From positions 1,240,001-1,304,000 of the forward strand of contig NC_015856.1 of NCBI RefSeq assembly GCF_000221045.1: a stretch of DNA of 64,000 nt, written 5' to 3'. Under the pieces are notes generated by a model. It was not told where the DNA came from. It did not search any database and saw only the letters and a list, made by a program, of their open reading frames with translations. Shown here piece after piece: positions 1-9,325 of this stretch; within the stretch, counting starts at the first letter, position 1; each line of letters starts with the position of its first letter. This stretch comes from Collimonas fungivorans Ter331 (GTDB lineage: Bacteria; Pseudomonadota; Gammaproteobacteria; Burkholderiales; Burkholderiaceae_D). Position numbers and translations under genes: made by a program.

Positions 1-1
1 G

Positions 2-1894
2 GGCCTGAACATATTCAACACCAAGTACGTCCTGGCCAATCCGCGCATCGCTACCGATGTCGACTACGCCAATATCGAAGCAGTGGTCGGCCACGAATAT
101 TTCCATAACTGGACCGGCAACCGCGTCACCTGCCGCGACTGGTTCCAGCTGTCGCTGAAAGAAGGGCTGACCGTATTCCGCGACCAGGAGTTTTCGGCGG
201 ACATGGTCGGCACCGACAGCGGCCGCGCCGTCAAGCGCATCGACGACGTGCGCGTCTTGCGCCAGGCCCAGTTTCCCGAAGATGCGGGTCCGATGGCGCA
301 CTCGGTGCGGCCCGACTCCTATGTTGAAATCAACAATTTCTACACCGTCACGATTTATGAAAAAGGCGCCGAAGTGGTGCGCATGTATCAGACCCTGTTC
401 GGCCGCGACGGTTTCCGCAAAGGCATGGACCTGTACTTCGAACGGCATGACGGACAAGCGGTCGAGTGCGACGATTTCCGCGCCGCGATGGTGGACGCCA
501 ACGGCCGCGACCTGAGCCAGTTCGAGCGCTGGTATAGCCAGGCCGGCACGCCGCGGGTGCGAGTGCAGAGCAAGTACGACTCCGCCAAGAAAACCTACGA
601 ACTGACGCTGACGCAGACTTGCGCGCCGACACCGGGCCAGGCCAAGAAACTGCCGTTCCACATTCCGGTTGCAGTCGGCCTGCTCGACAGCAAGGGCAAG
701 GACATGCCGCTGCGTTTGCAGGCGGACGGCAAAGGCAAAGCCAATACTGAGACAACCCGCGTGCTGGAGCTGACCAAAGCCGAGCAGACCTTCCGTTTCG
801 TCGAAGTCGCCGAACAGCCGGTGCCGTCCATCCTGCGCAATTTTTCAGCGCCGGTGGTGCTGGACGTCGAATACAGCGATGCCGAGCTGGCTTTCCTGCT
901 GGCGCATGACAGCGACCCGTTCAATCGCTGGGAAGCCGGCCAGCGCCTCGCTACGCGCAGCTTGCTGGTGCTGACCGCGGCAGTCCAGGATGCATCGCAA
1001 GCGGGCCATGTGGTGGCGCTGCAAGACGTCCTGAACAACGCCGCCTCCAACAGCGGCGCCCTGGGCGAGGCATTCGGCCTGATACTCAACGATGCAGCGC
1101 TCGACGCCGCTTTCCGCGAGCTGGCCCTGACGCTGCCGTCGGAAACACTGCTGGCCGAGCAGACCGAGGTGATCGACCCGCAGGCAATCCACACATCGCG
1201 CCAGTACCTGCGCGGCAAACTGGGGCAGGCGCTCAAGGACGATCTGCTGGCGGCCTACCACGCCAACCAGACTCCGGGTGCATACAGCCCGGATGCGGAA
1301 GCGTCCGGCAAACGCGCGTTGAAGAACGTCGCCTTGTCGTACCTGATCCAGGCCGACGACGAAGCTGCGCACGCACTGGCGCAGCAACAATACGACAACG
1401 CCAATAACATGACCGACCGCCTGGCCGCGCTGGTCGCTCTGACCAACAGCAGCGCGCCGGGCAAGGCCGCCGCCCTGGAAAAATTCTACGAGGATTTCGC
1501 GCAGGAGGCGCTGGTCATCGACAAATGGTTCGCCTTGCAAGCCACGGCCTACACTGCCGATGTCGCGGCGATCCGCGCCTTGTCGGAACATCCGGCGTTC
1601 ACGCTGAAAAACCCGAATCGCGCACGCAGCCTGATTTTCAGTTTCTGCAGCGGCAATCCGGTGAACTTCCACGCGGTCGACGGCAGCGGCTACGAATTCT
1701 GGGCAGATCAGGTGATCGCCCTCAACGGCGTCAACCCGCAAGTGGCGGCACGCCTGGCGCGCAGCCTGGACCGCTGGCGCAAATATGCGCCGGCGCTGCA
1801 GGAAAAAATGCGCGCGGCCTTGCAGCGTGTCGCGGCGGCGCCTGACCTATCGAAGGACGTACTGGAAGTCATCGGCAAGGCACTCGCCAATTGA
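2..1894 (+). CDS. pepN: Aminopeptidase N (M1 family), 3' part
   Basis: Zinc metallo-aminopeptidase that removes N-terminal residues from peptides in the cytoplasm. The frame is open from base 2, so the N-terminal part lies outside the window and about 630 residues remain of a family usually near 870-890. The zinc site is visible as HEYFHNW at about residue 31 of the visible part, followed by GNRVTC and LKEGLTVFRDQEF, which supplies the third zinc ligand (Glu). The remainder has the long alpha-helical C-terminal domain of bacterial PepN. fbp follows 75 bases downstream on the same strand, so the two may be co-transcribed. The internal ATG at 83 is inside the catalytic domain and is not a start. 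Confidence 0.96.
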   Translation, partial: GLNIFNTKYVLANPRIATDVDYANIEAVVGHEYFHNWTGNRVTCRDWFQLSLKEGLTVFRDQEFSADMVGTDSGRAVKRIDDVRVLRQAQFPEDAGPMAHSVRPDSYVEINNFYTVTIYEKGAEVVRMYQTLFGRDGFRKGMDLYFERHDGQAVECDDFRAAMVDANGRDLSQFERWYSQAGTPRVRVQSKYDSAKKTYELTLTQTCAPTPGQAKKLPFHIPVAVGLLDSKGKDMPLRLQADGKGKANTETTRVLELTKAEQTFRFVEVAEQPVPSILRNFSAPVVLDVEYSDAELAFLLAHDSDPFNRWEAGQRLATRSLLVLTAAVQDASQAGHVVALQDVLNNAASNSGALGEAFGLILNDAALDAAFRELALTLPSETLLAEQTEVIDPQAIHTSRQYLRGKLGQALKDDLLAAYHANQTPGAYSPDAEASGKRALKNVALSYLIQADDEAAHALAQQQYDNANNMTDRLAALVALTNSSAPGKAAALEKFYEDFAQEALVIDKWFALQATAYTADVAAIRALSEHPAFTLKNPNRARSLIFSFCSGNPVNFHAVDGSGYEFWADQVIALNGVNPQVAARLARSLDRWRKYAPALQEKMRAALQRVAAAPDLSKDVLEVIGKALAN

Positions 1895-1969
1895 TTTTTG
1901 CAATTTCACTGCCGACGGCGGGTTTGCTCCCGCCATCGACGGTGAAAGCCACAACCAAGAAAGAGCAAT

Positions 1970-2971
1970 ATGAAACGTATTAGTCTTACCCAGCATCTGA
2001 TCGAACAACAACGTTTGCACAACAGCATTCCGGCCGAGCTGCGCCTGCTGATCGAAGTGGTTGGACGCGCCTGCAAAACCATCAGCCACGCGGTCGGCAA
2101 GGGTGCGCTGGGCGAAGTGCTGGGCAGCGCCGACAGCGAAAACGTGCAAGGCGAAGTGCAGAAAAAACTGGACATCATCTCCAATGAAATCCTGCTGGAA
2201 GCCAATGAATGGGGCGGCCACCTGGCGGCCATGGCTTCGGAAGAAATGGAATCGATACACCCGATTCCGAACCGCTATCCGCAAGGCGAATACATGCTGC
2301 TGTTCGATCCGCTCGACGGCTCCAGCAACATTGACGTGAATGTTTCGATCGGCACCATTTTCTCGGTGCTGAAAGCGCCGGACGGCATGAAATCGCCGAC
2401 CGAACAGGATTTCATGCAGTCAGGCCGCAAGCAGGTCGCTGCCGGCTATGCCGTCTACGGCCCGCAAACCATGCTGGTGCTGACCACCGGCAACGGCGTG
2501 CACTGCTTTACGCTGGACCGTGAAATGGGTTCGTGGGTGCTGACCCAGCGCGACATGCAGATCCCGGCCGAGACCAAGGAATTTGCGATCAATGCATCCA
2601 ACGCCCGCCACTGGCACCCTCCGGTCACGCGTTATGTCAACGAGATGCTGGCAGGCAGCGCCGGCCCGCGTCAAAAAGATTTCAACATGCGCTGGATCGC
2701 ATCGATGGTGGCCGACGTCCACCGCATCCTGAACCGCGGCGGCATCTTCATGTACCCGGCCGATGCGCGTGAACCGGACAAGCCAGGCAAGCTGCGCCTG
2801 ATGTACGAAGCCAACCCGATGGCCTTCATCGTCGAGCAGGCCGGCGGCGCCGCTACTGACGGCAAGCAGGCGATCATGGATATCCAGCCGGAGAAACTGC
2901 ACCAGCGGGTGCCGGTGTTCCTCGGTTCGAAAAGCGAAGTCGAGCTGGTGACCCGTTACCATCAGGAGTAA
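1970..2971 (+). CDS. fbp: Fructose-1,6-bisphosphatase class I
   Basis: Hydrolyses fructose 1,6-bisphosphate to fructose 6-phosphate in gluconeogenesis and the Calvin cycle branch. The product is 333 residues, normal for class I. The metal and substrate motif [11 protein letters not shown] is near residue 112, preceded by the acidic ASEEMES segment, and the C-terminal half has the usual [14 protein letters not shown] segment near residue 283. An AAAGAGCA stretch precedes the ATG. The gene sits just after pepN and before a possible hairpin. Confidence 0.97.
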   Translation: MKRISLTQHLIEQQRLHNSIPAELRLLIEVVGRACKTISHAVGKGALGEVLGSADSENVQGEVQKKLDIISNEILLEANEWGGHLAAMASEEMESIHPIPNRYPQGEYMLLFDPLDGSSNIDVNVSIGTIFSVLKAPDGMKSPTEQDFMQSGRKQVAAGYAVYGPQTMLVLTTGNGVHCFTLDREMGSWVLTQRDMQIPAETKEFAINASNARHWHPPVTRYVNEMLAGSAGPRQKDFNMRWIASMVADVHRILNRGGIFMYPADAREPDKPGKLRLMYEANPMAFIVEQAGGAATDGKQAIMDIQPEKLHQRVPVFLGSKSEVELVTRYHQE

Positions 2972-2984
2972 ACTGGAAGCCGCT

Positions 2985-3024
2985 CCGTGAAGCCCGCCCC
3001 GATGCAACGCGAGGCGCTTCACGG
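2985..3024 (+). terminator. Possible hairpin after fbp
   Basis: CCGTGAAGC (2985-2993) and GCTTCACGG (3016-3024) form a perfect 9-bp stem 13 bases after the fbp stop. The loop is long (22 bases) and no T-run follows, so it could be a Rho-type end or only a structural element. Confidence 0.35.
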
Positions 3025-3104
3025 GACGCATGACGGCAAAGCGCCAGACCTAGTAAAATCGCACACTTGCGGCAAAATTTATCCATAAAGACAAGAGGAA
3101 CAGA

Positions 3105-3389
3105 TTGAAAACAGCACTAATCGGAGATAAAGACATCCCCGAGTTCGATCACGACATCATGACCAATCTGCTGATCACGTCGACAGAACTGAACGTCGTC
3201 AGGCAAGAACAGATATTGCTCGGCATCCGCAATGCAAAACAGGAAATTTACCGTGTCATCGGCGCCTCCAGCAGCAAGCAATTCACCAATGCGGCGGAAG
3301 AGCTGGAAGACCTGGGTTTGAGCAATGAACTGGAAGAAGCCGATCGCGCCAAGAATGGCTACGATGCGATTTTCGGTTTGAGCGAGTAA
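3105..3389 (+). CDS. Small hypothetical protein, 94 aa
   Basis: Uses a TTG start preceded by AAGAGGAA at good spacing. The product is acidic and probably mostly helical, with the C-terminal stretch EELEDLGLSNELEEADRAK suggesting an amphipathic or coiled-coil helix. There is no signal peptide, membrane segment or cysteine. I do not recognise the family. It stands alone: fbp ends 130 bases upstream and the next gene is 300 bases downstream. Confidence 0.65.
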   Translation: MKTALIGDKDIPEFDHDIMTNLLITSTELNVVRQEQILLGIRNAKQEIYRVIGASSSKQFTNAAEELEDLGLSNELEEADRAKNGYDAIFGLSE

Positions 3390-3690
3390 TTCCGGCCTGT
3401 AAATACGGTCGATTACAATCAGCTACTGTCAGCTCGGCGAGCTGGCAGGGCTGGATGGACAACATGTCTGTCGCCGTGGTTTTGCTCTTTCTTTGCCGCC
3501 TGTCTCTCGGCATGGCGGTATCTCCACCCCGGCCAGTTTTTCCTTCAATTTCCGCCTTTTGCCGATTGCGCCGGCGCTGCGCTTTCGCTTAGGATCGCGA
3601 TAAGCCACGCATACGCGCTGCATTTTTGGCTTCATTATATTTCCATATAGAAATATAATGGCCGCTGCACTCAACTAGAGGAACTGAATA
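3390..3690 (+). promoter_or_regulatory. Intergenic region with an AT-rich palindrome
   Basis: No coding sequence is credible here. At 3633-3660 lies CATTATATTTC, six bases, then GAAATATAATG: a perfect 11-bp inverted repeat, 31 bases upstream of the ATG at 3691 and far more AT-rich than its surroundings. Its symmetry and place suggest a repressor operator over the promoter of the DUF2726 gene. GAGGAA at about 3680 is the ribosome binding site of that gene. Confidence 0.4.
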
Positions 3691-4248
3691 ATGAAAGCAA
3701 TCATTGCACTTACGGTGCTAACGCTCATTATCATGGCTGTGATTGCTGTGGTTACCCGGGAGAAGCAGGCGAAGCTGCAGAAGCGTCGCGAATACATCAA
3801 GAAGAAACCGATGTCGAACAACGAGCAGATCATGTACTGGCGGCTGGTCGGTGCATTGCCGGACCACATGGTGCTGGCGCAAGTCGGGCTCAGCCGTTGC
3901 CTGGGCACCAAGGACAGCGCCGGTCTCGACAGCCTGACAGCAAAGAACCTGGATTTCGTGATTTGTGATAAAGCCAGCGATGTGGTCGCGGTGATCGAGA
4001 TAGACAACAGAAATCACAACAGCAAGAGCGTCAGCAAAGACGACGAAAGAAAATACAAGGCGTTGAAAAAAGCCGGCATCGATATCATCCGGTGGCGCGC
4101 CAATTCACTGCCGAGCGAAGCAGACATCAGGGAGCGGTTTACGCTACTGGATCCTAGCAAAAAGCTGCGGATAGTCAAAAACAAGAGCCATCAAACCAGC
4201 ATATTCGGTATCGGCATAGGCAGATACCGCAACACCGGCGCCGGCTGA
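3691..4248 (+). CDS. Membrane-anchored DUF2726 protein
   Basis: The 185-residue product begins with one hydrophobic helix (residues 2-21) and a basic stretch (KQAKLQKRREYIKKK), so it is probably anchored with its domain in the cytoplasm. The rest fits DUF2726, which resembles the restriction endonuclease fold: SNNEQIMYWRL near residue 42, DFVICDK near residue 89, VAVIEIDN near residue 100, and KALKKAGIDIIRWRA near residue 122. The D, ExD and K spacing is compatible with a PD-(D/E)xK core, but nuclease activity is not established. GAGGAACTGA precedes the start. Confidence 0.75.
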   Translation: MKAIIALTVLTLIIMAVIAVVTREKQAKLQKRREYIKKKPMSNNEQIMYWRLVGALPDHMVLAQVGLSRCLGTKDSAGLDSLTAKNLDFVICDKASDVVAVIEIDNRNHNSKSVSKDDERKYKALKKAGIDIIRWRANSLPSEADIRERFTLLDPSKKLRIVKNKSHQTSIFGIGIGRYRNTGAG

Positions 4249-4278
4249 GTTGGGCAGACAGGTTAGGGCGCTGCTGCC

Positions 4279-5682
4279 TTATGTCGTAATCACGCAGTTG
4301 CGGCCCTGGTCCTTGGCGCGGTAGAGGCGCTCATCCGCAGCGCGGAAAATCGTGTCGATGGTGTTGCCGTCGCGGCCGAACTGCGATACGCCGATGCTGA
4401 CCGTGAGTATCACTTTGGGCATGACGATGCTGTCGAACACGGCATTTTCCGTGGCTGACCTGATGCGCTCGCCGATTGCCACCGCTACCTCCAGCGTGGC
4501 TTGCGGCAGCAAGACCATGAATTCCTCGCCGCCCATGCGCGCCACGCTGTCATAGGGGCGGATCTCTTCCAGGCACTTCTGCACAAAACCCTGCAACACC
4601 TCATCGCCAACCTGGTGGCCGTAGTGGTCGTTGATGGCCTTGAAATTATCCAGGTCGAGGGCGAGCAGGGAAAACGACAGGTTGTCGCGCCTGGACCTGG
4701 CGATTTCCGCATCCACCCGTTCGATAAAATGGCGGCGGTTGGAGGCGCCGGTCAAGGGGTCGGTCGAAGCCAGGTGCTCCAGCATCCGGTTGCTGTGCTG
4801 CAGTTCTTGCAGCGCGCTTTCGGTCCGCACCATCGCCATCGCCAGCCGGTTCACCATTTCTTCCTGGTTGTAGATGCTGGAAAATGAACGGGTGGTGTGG
4901 AACGCCTGGATGATGCCGTAGCTGAGGAAGAAAAATCCGCCGGCGAAGATGGCGTGGGCCAGCCACCACATATGGTTCCACGGCTTGCCGAGAATGAACG
5001 CCAGCGACGACAAGCCGAACAGGACGATCGAAATGCCGAAGATCGTCATCAGCGGCGAGCGGATGCGCCCGGCCAGCATGAGGATGATATTGACTGCCGA
5101 GAAGAACAGCGCGCCGCCTTCCATTGTCAGCCGCACCGCGGGACTGCCGGCAATCGCCGAATAGGCGATGAACGCCACCGCGATATCGGTCAGCAGAAAC
5201 GCCGCGATCCATATCCGCCATGGACGCGGATTGATACGCTGCTCGGGGGCGTCGGGTTCCTGGTTGAAGGATAACAAGCCGATCAGCAGCAGGATCGCCA
5301 TCGCCAGGCGCGATGCCGGCCCGTATAGCAGGAACAGCCAGATATTGTGGTGCGCCATGCCGGTGAAGACGCCGTGCAAGGCATAGATCAGTGTGAATCC
5401 TAAAAAACCGAGGGTCAGCCAGCGCAGCAGCGGTTCTCCCGACGACAGGTAGCAACGCCAGCTGACATAGGTGACAAAAATGCCCTCCAGAGTCGCGGCG
5501 GCAATCGCGATTTCGTGGAACAGGTGGTCTTCGAATTTGAGTCCAGGATCCTGGAAGAGATACAGGTAGGCGATCAGGAAGGCCGGCGACAGCGCAAAGC
5601 CGGCGATTAACAGGCGCGCATAGATTTTTGTCACCCGGCGGATTACCTCCGGCTGCCCGCCGATTTTTACGCTCATATCCAT
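4279..5682 (-). CDS. Membrane diguanylate cyclase (GGDEF)
   Basis: Makes cyclic di-GMP from two GTP. The N-terminal ~245 residues carry about seven or eight hydrophobic helices (a 7TM or MASE-like sensor), then a short helical linker (residues ~265-305) leads into a complete GGDEF domain. The active site is GGEEF at about 384-388. An RxxD inhibitory site (RPYD) lies exactly five residues upstream, so product feedback is likely retained. I chose ATG 5682 (MDMSVK) because AAGGA lies six bases upstream; the frame is open to 5727. It is convergent with the DUF2726 gene. Confidence 0.9.
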   Translation of the reverse strand: MDMSVKIGGQPEVIRRVTKIYARLLIAGFALSPAFLIAYLYLFQDPGLKFEDHLFHEIAIAAATLEGIFVTYVSWRCYLSSGEPLLRWLTLGFLGFTLIYALHGVFTGMAHHNIWLFLLYGPASRLAMAILLLIGLLSFNQEPDAPEQRINPRPWRIWIAAFLLTDIAVAFIAYSAIAGSPAVRLTMEGGALFFSAVNIILMLAGRIRSPLMTIFGISIVLFGLSSLAFILGKPWNHMWWLAHAIFAGGFFFLSYGIIQAFHTTRSFSSIYNQEEMVNRLAMAMVRTESALQELQHSNRMLEHLASTDPLTGASNRRHFIERVDAEIARSRRDNLSFSLLALDLDNFKAINDHYGHQVGDEVLQGFVQKCLEEIRPYDSVARMGGEEFMVLLPQATLEVAVAIGERIRSATENAVFDSIVMPKVILTVSIGVSQFGRDGNTIDTIFRAADERLYRAKDQGRNCVITT

Positions 5683-5909
5683 ATGCATCCTTACCGAGAT
5701 GATGGGTCCATCATTAAACGGCGGCACGTCTGTTCACAAAACACCAATCGAGAGCAGCTTGCAGAAAGCAGGGTAACAACTAACCTTATATCACGTAGGG
5801 CCTGGTGACGAAAGTGCTTGTCGGATTGATATTCACAACGCCAATCAAAGCAGCTGCCTGCCGCTGCGCCTACCTATATGATGGTGGAAATTCAAAACGG
5901 AGCGCTGCC

Positions 5910-6284
5910 ATGGTCGAACAGTCTGATAACGGTGAATTTGCCAGCTTGCGCGAAGAAGTTCGCCAGTTCGTCGCCGAGCGCGACTGGGATCAATTTCATA
6001 CCCCGAAAAACTTGTCGGCTGCGCTGTGCGTCGAAGCAGCGGAGCTGCTTGAGCATTTCCAGTGGCTGCCGACCGGCGGCGGCGACGAACTCGCCCCGGG
6101 CAAATTGCAGCAGGTGCGGCATGAAATGGCCGATGTGCTGGTCTACCTGGTCCGGCTTGCCGATAAGCTCAATGTCGATCTGCGTGCAGCCGTGTCAGAA
6201 AAAATGGTCCTCAACCGGCTTAAATATCCTGCCGATAAAGTGCGCGGGGATGCGCGCAAGTATTCGGAATACAAGGATGCCTAG
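5910..6284 (+). CDS. MazG-like / dCTP pyrophosphatase family protein
   Basis: Predicted nucleoside triphosphate pyrophosphohydrolase that cleaves NTP or dNTP to NMP and PPi, probably for pool sanitation. The 124-residue product has the all-alpha MazG fold signature: DWDQFHTPKNLSAAL, then EAAELLEHFQW, then EMADVLVYLVRLAD, giving the ExxE...ExxD metal site. The size and the FH-P-NL motif are closer to the RS21-C6/DCTPP1 type than to the two-domain MazG. ATG 5910 begins where the homology starts; the frame is open further upstream to 5805. Its stop overlaps the stop of the convergent MerR gene within a CTAG. Confidence 0.85.
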   Translation: MVEQSDNGEFASLREEVRQFVAERDWDQFHTPKNLSAALCVEAAELLEHFQWLPTGGGDELAPGKLQQVRHEMADVLVYLVRLADKLNVDLRAAVSEKMVLNRLKYPADKVRGDARKYSEYKDA

Positions 6285-6685
6285 TACTGCTCGGCCAGCT
6301 TGCCGTTAACCAGGCTGGTGGTGTTCAGGCATTCTCCTTCTGCCCAGGATTCTTGCAGCGTGCTGCGCAGGCTGCCGAGATGCTGGTGCTGCTCACGCAA
6401 GGTGTCCATAAGCTTCTCGATCTCCTTGAGCCGGCCATCCAGCTTGCTTAGCAGGTCGTCCTTCGACAGTTCTTCATTGCTGGCGAATACGCTGCGGATA
6501 GCGTCCAGCGAGAATCCCAGGCTTTGCGCCATCTGGATCCGGCGCAGACGTTCGATGGCGGCGTCGGCATAGTCGCGGTAGCCGTTGGCGCCGCGTTCAG
6601 GTTTGGGCAGCAGGCCGCTTTGCTCGTAATAGCGGATGGCCGAGGCCGCCATGCCGGTTTTGTCCGCCAGTTCACCAATCTTCAT
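6281..6685 (-). CDS. MerR-family transcriptional regulator
   Basis: The 134-residue product starts with the MerR winged helix (MKIGELADKTGM, IRYYEQSGLL, GYRDY) and continues with a long dimerisation helix (residues ~80-115). It has only one cysteine (C118), so it is unlikely to be a metal or SoxR-type sensor; a redox or small electrophile signal is possible. It is divergent from an Old Yellow Enzyme gene, and a promoter of MerR type lies between them, so it probably controls that enzyme. Confidence 0.9.
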   Translation of the reverse strand: MKIGELADKTGMAASAIRYYEQSGLLPKPERGANGYRDYADAAIERLRRIQMAQSLGFSLDAIRSVFASNEELSKDDLLSKLDGRLKEIEKLMDTLREQHQHLGSLRSTLQESWAEGECLNTTSLVNGKLAEQY

Positions 6686-6690
6686 ATCGC

Positions 6691-6721
6691 TTGACCTTCA
6701 AGTTGACTTCAAGCTTAGCAT
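6691..6721 (+). promoter_or_regulatory. MerR-type promoter of the Old Yellow Enzyme gene
   Basis: TTGACC (6691-6696) and TAGCAT (6716-6721) are separated by 19 bases, the long spacer typical of MerR-activated promoters. The spacer region contains CTTCAAGT-TG-ACTTCAAG, an inverted repeat with a single mismatch. This shows the TTG at 6691 is the -35 box and not a start codon. Confidence 0.75.
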
Positions 6722-6753
6722 ACAGTATTTCCTCCTTTTCCCGCGTGCCCGTC

Positions 6754-7989
6754 ATGACTTCAACCATGTTTTCATCTTTGCAACTTCCGAACGGCAGCGT
6801 CCTGCCTAACCGCCTGGCGAAAGCCGCCATGGAAGAAAACATGGCCGACAGCGGCCAACTGCCCGGCGCCGCCATCCACCGGCTTTACCGCGCCTGGGCC
6901 GACGGCGGCGCGGGCCTGATCATTACCGGCAACGTCATGATCGACGGCCGTGCGCTGACCGGGCCAGGCGGCATCGTGCTGGAAGCGGACACGCCGCTGG
7001 AACCCTTTGCACGGTGGGCGCAGGCGGCAAAGCACAAGGGTGCGCAGGTCTGGATGCAGCTCAATCATCCGGGGCGCCAGGTGATGGCCGCCATGGGCGG
7101 CATGGCGTGGGCGCCGTCGGCGCTGGCGCTGGACATGGGCAAGCACAGCAAGCTGTTCGTGCAGCCGAAAGCCATGAGCGACGGCGAGATACAGGAAGTC
7201 ATCAAGCGCTTTGCCGCCAGCGCCGCCGCCGCCGAGCGGGCAGGGTTCAGCGGAGTGGAAATCCATGCCGCGCACGGCTACCTGATCTCTCAATTCCTGT
7301 CGCCTCTGAGCAATCAGCGCCAGGACCAATGGGGCGGCAGCCTGGCAAACCGGGCGCGCTTGCTGCTCGATGTGGTGCGCGCTGTGCGGGCGGCGGCCCC
7401 GGCTGGATTTTGCGTGGCAGTAAAGCTCAATTCCGCCGATTTCCAGCGCGGCGGTTTTAGCGAGGACGACGCCCGGCAAGTCCTCCTCTGGCTTAACGAC
7501 TTGCAGGTAGATCTGGTCGAGCTGTCCGGCGGCAGCTACGAAAGCCCGGCGATGCAAGGACGCACTGCGGACGGCCGTACCTTGGCGCGCGAAGCTTATT
7601 TCTTGGAGTTTGCCAAAGAACTGGCTGCCGTCGCCCACATGCCTGTGATGACCACCGGCGGCATCAGCCGCAAGGCAGTTGCTGAAAGGGTGCTGGCCAG
7701 CGGCGTGGCGGTGGCAGGCATGGCGACGGCGCTGGCGATCGCGCCCGATTTGCCGGCGCAATGGCTGGCAGGCGGCGACCAGGCTGCCAGCAGCCCGCAA
7801 GTCGACTGGAAGGACCAAGTCATGGCGGCGGTGGCGCGCATGGCCTTGGTCAAGCGCCGCTTGCGCCTGTTAGGCGCCAGTCGCTCCGCGGCGAGCAACC
7901 ATTCTGCGCTATTCAGTTTGATCATCGACCAGTTCCGCACGCGCCGGCTGACGCGGCGCTACCGGCGCTGGTCGCAGGCGCGGGCCTGA
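6754..7989 (+). CDS. Old Yellow Enzyme family NADH:flavin oxidoreductase
   Basis: FMN-dependent ene-reductase that reduces activated double bonds with NAD(P)H. The product is about 411 residues. The TIM-barrel landmarks are LNHPGRQ near residue 105, the substrate His motif HAAHGYLISQFLSPLSNQR near residue 171, GGSLANRARL, and the FMN phosphate site MTTGGISRKA near residue 298. I place the start at ATG 6754 (6766 is also possible) because the frame further upstream runs into the promoter. With the divergent MerR gene it makes a small inducible detoxification unit. Confidence 0.9.
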   Translation: MTSTMFSSLQLPNGSVLPNRLAKAAMEENMADSGQLPGAAIHRLYRAWADGGAGLIITGNVMIDGRALTGPGGIVLEADTPLEPFARWAQAAKHKGAQVWMQLNHPGRQVMAAMGGMAWAPSALALDMGKHSKLFVQPKAMSDGEIQEVIKRFAASAAAAERAGFSGVEIHAAHGYLISQFLSPLSNQRQDQWGGSLANRARLLLDVVRAVRAAAPAGFCVAVKLNSADFQRGGFSEDDARQVLLWLNDLQVDLVELSGGSYESPAMQGRTADGRTLAREAYFLEFAKELAAVAHMPVMTTGGISRKAVAERVLASGVAVAGMATALAIAPDLPAQWLAGGDQAASSPQVDWKDQVMAAVARMALVKRRLRLLGASRSAASNHSALFSLIIDQFRTRRLTRRYRRWSQARA

Positions 7990-8004
7990 ACTTAAAACTG
8001 CGCG

Positions 8005-8865
8005 CTACAAGCTGATCCTGCCACGGCCGATTTCAATCACCTTGCCGCCGACCTGGATGGCACGGTCAGCGCTTACTTTCAGCCGCAGCAGGCAGGGGCG
8101 CTGCACAGCTTCGCCTTGCTCGATTTCATATTGCGCCGGCAGCGCATGACCGTTGGCGACCAGCCAGCCGCCAAGATTGGCGCAAGCCGATCCGGTGCCG
8201 GGATCTTCGGCCACACCGCCGCCTTGCTTGGAAAAGAAGTAGCGAGACAACACCCGGCCAGGCCGGTCCGGATCGAAGGCAAACACATATACGGTCTTGC
8301 GTTCCAGGCTGCTCTCGGGCCAGGCATCGAGATGCGCGGTGTCAGGACTGGTGCGGCGCACGGCGTCCGTGCTGCGCAACGCTACCAGCAACTGATCGGC
8401 GCCGGTGTCTATCCATACCGGTGCGGCCAGTAGATCGTTTTCATTCAAGCCGAGCAGCGCCGCCATCTCGGCCTGCGTCAAATTTGCCGGCGCCGTCTTC
8501 AGTCCGCCGTTCTGAGGCGCGGTAAGGGTCCAGACATCGCCTTCGGCAGACACCGGAACTAGACCGGCCGTGAACTCCAGCGAGAGTGTGTCGCCGGTAT
8601 TGAAAAGGTCACGCACCACATGCGCGGTGCCCAAGGTAGGATGGCCGGCAAAGCGCATTTCATAACCGGGCGTGAACACCCGCACGCGAGCAGTGGCGTG
8701 CTCCGACGGCAGGATAAACGTGGTTTCCGAAAGATTGAACTGCAGCGCCAGCGCCTGCATGGTGGCGTCGTCCATGCCGCGCGCATCTTCAAATACGCAC
8801 AGCTGGTTGCCGCCGAAAGTGGATTCTGCAAAAACATTGAGAAGACGGAAGGCGTAGGAGGCCAT
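8005..8865 (-). CDS. PhzF-family isomerase-like protein
   Basis: The 286-residue product has the PhzF signature: LNVFAESTFGGNQLCVF at the N-terminus, NLSETTF with the catalytic Glu near residue 47, EMRFAGHPTLGTAHV near residue 70, and GTGSACANLGGWL near residue 224. The family includes PhzF (phenazine isomerase) and many enzymes of unknown substrate. No phenazine genes are nearby, so a general isomerase or epimerase role is more likely than pigment synthesis. It is convergent with the ene-reductase gene. Confidence 0.9.
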   Translation of the reverse strand: MASYAFRLLNVFAESTFGGNQLCVFEDARGMDDATMQALALQFNLSETTFILPSEHATARVRVFTPGYEMRFAGHPTLGTAHVVRDLFNTGDTLSLEFTAGLVPVSAEGDVWTLTAPQNGGLKTAPANLTQAEMAALLGLNENDLLAAPVWIDTGADQLLVALRSTDAVRRTSPDTAHLDAWPESSLERKTVYVFAFDPDRPGRVLSRYFFSKQGGGVAEDPGTGSACANLGGWLVANGHALPAQYEIEQGEAVQRPCLLRLKVSADRAIQVGGKVIEIGRGRISL

Positions 8866-8914
8866 AAGAATCCTGCTGAGCTGACAAGCGTCTTATTCTA
8901 GCAGCTAGCCTGCT

Positions 8915-9325
8915 TTATCGATCCAGCTCATGGTGTTTCAAATATTCCATGTCTTGCAGCGGCGATGCCCCAAACAACCGGCGATACTCCCGGCCGAATT
9001 GCGACGGACTTTCATAGCCCACCTTGAACGCCAGGCGCAGGAACGCTTCCTGCAGCTCGACATCCGACTCCTTCACATAAGCGCGCCGGCGCGAGTGGGA
9101 ATTTTTGGGAATCGAAAGCTTGCTCTCAATAATCTGCGCGGCTATTTCCCTGGCGTCCAGGTCAATCCTCACCCCAAGATAGGGCTGCGCAACAGATGCT
9201 TCTACCACCAGGCCTGAAATCGGCATATCTATCGCTGACAGCACATAACTGCCGCTGCCGTAGTGCGTGATCTCGGTTCCTATCAATACTTTGTTGGTCC
9301 CCTGCAGCACCAGGCACATCGACAG
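8915..9325 (-). pseudogene. AraC-family regulator, internally deleted remnant
   Basis: The frame reads SMCLVLQGTNKVLIGTE and YVLSAIDMPISG, which is the middle of the N-terminal cupin-like domain of AraC_N regulators, then jumps after about residue 80 to AFKVGYESPSQFGREYRRLFGASP, the second helix-turn-helix at the C-terminus. The segment between (rest of the sensor domain and the first HTH) is missing, and so is the true N-terminus. Upstream it joins the start of an aldehyde dehydrogenase gene. It cannot encode a working regulator. Confidence 0.8.

Noticed and set aside
845-1741. Long frame antisense to pepN
   Set aside because: It is explained by the high GC third-position bias of pepN on the other strand; the product has no recognisable features.
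6772-7818. 348-codon frame antisense to the ene-reductase
   Set aside because: Shadow of a GC-rich gene; low-complexity Arg/His/Ala-rich product without a start signal.
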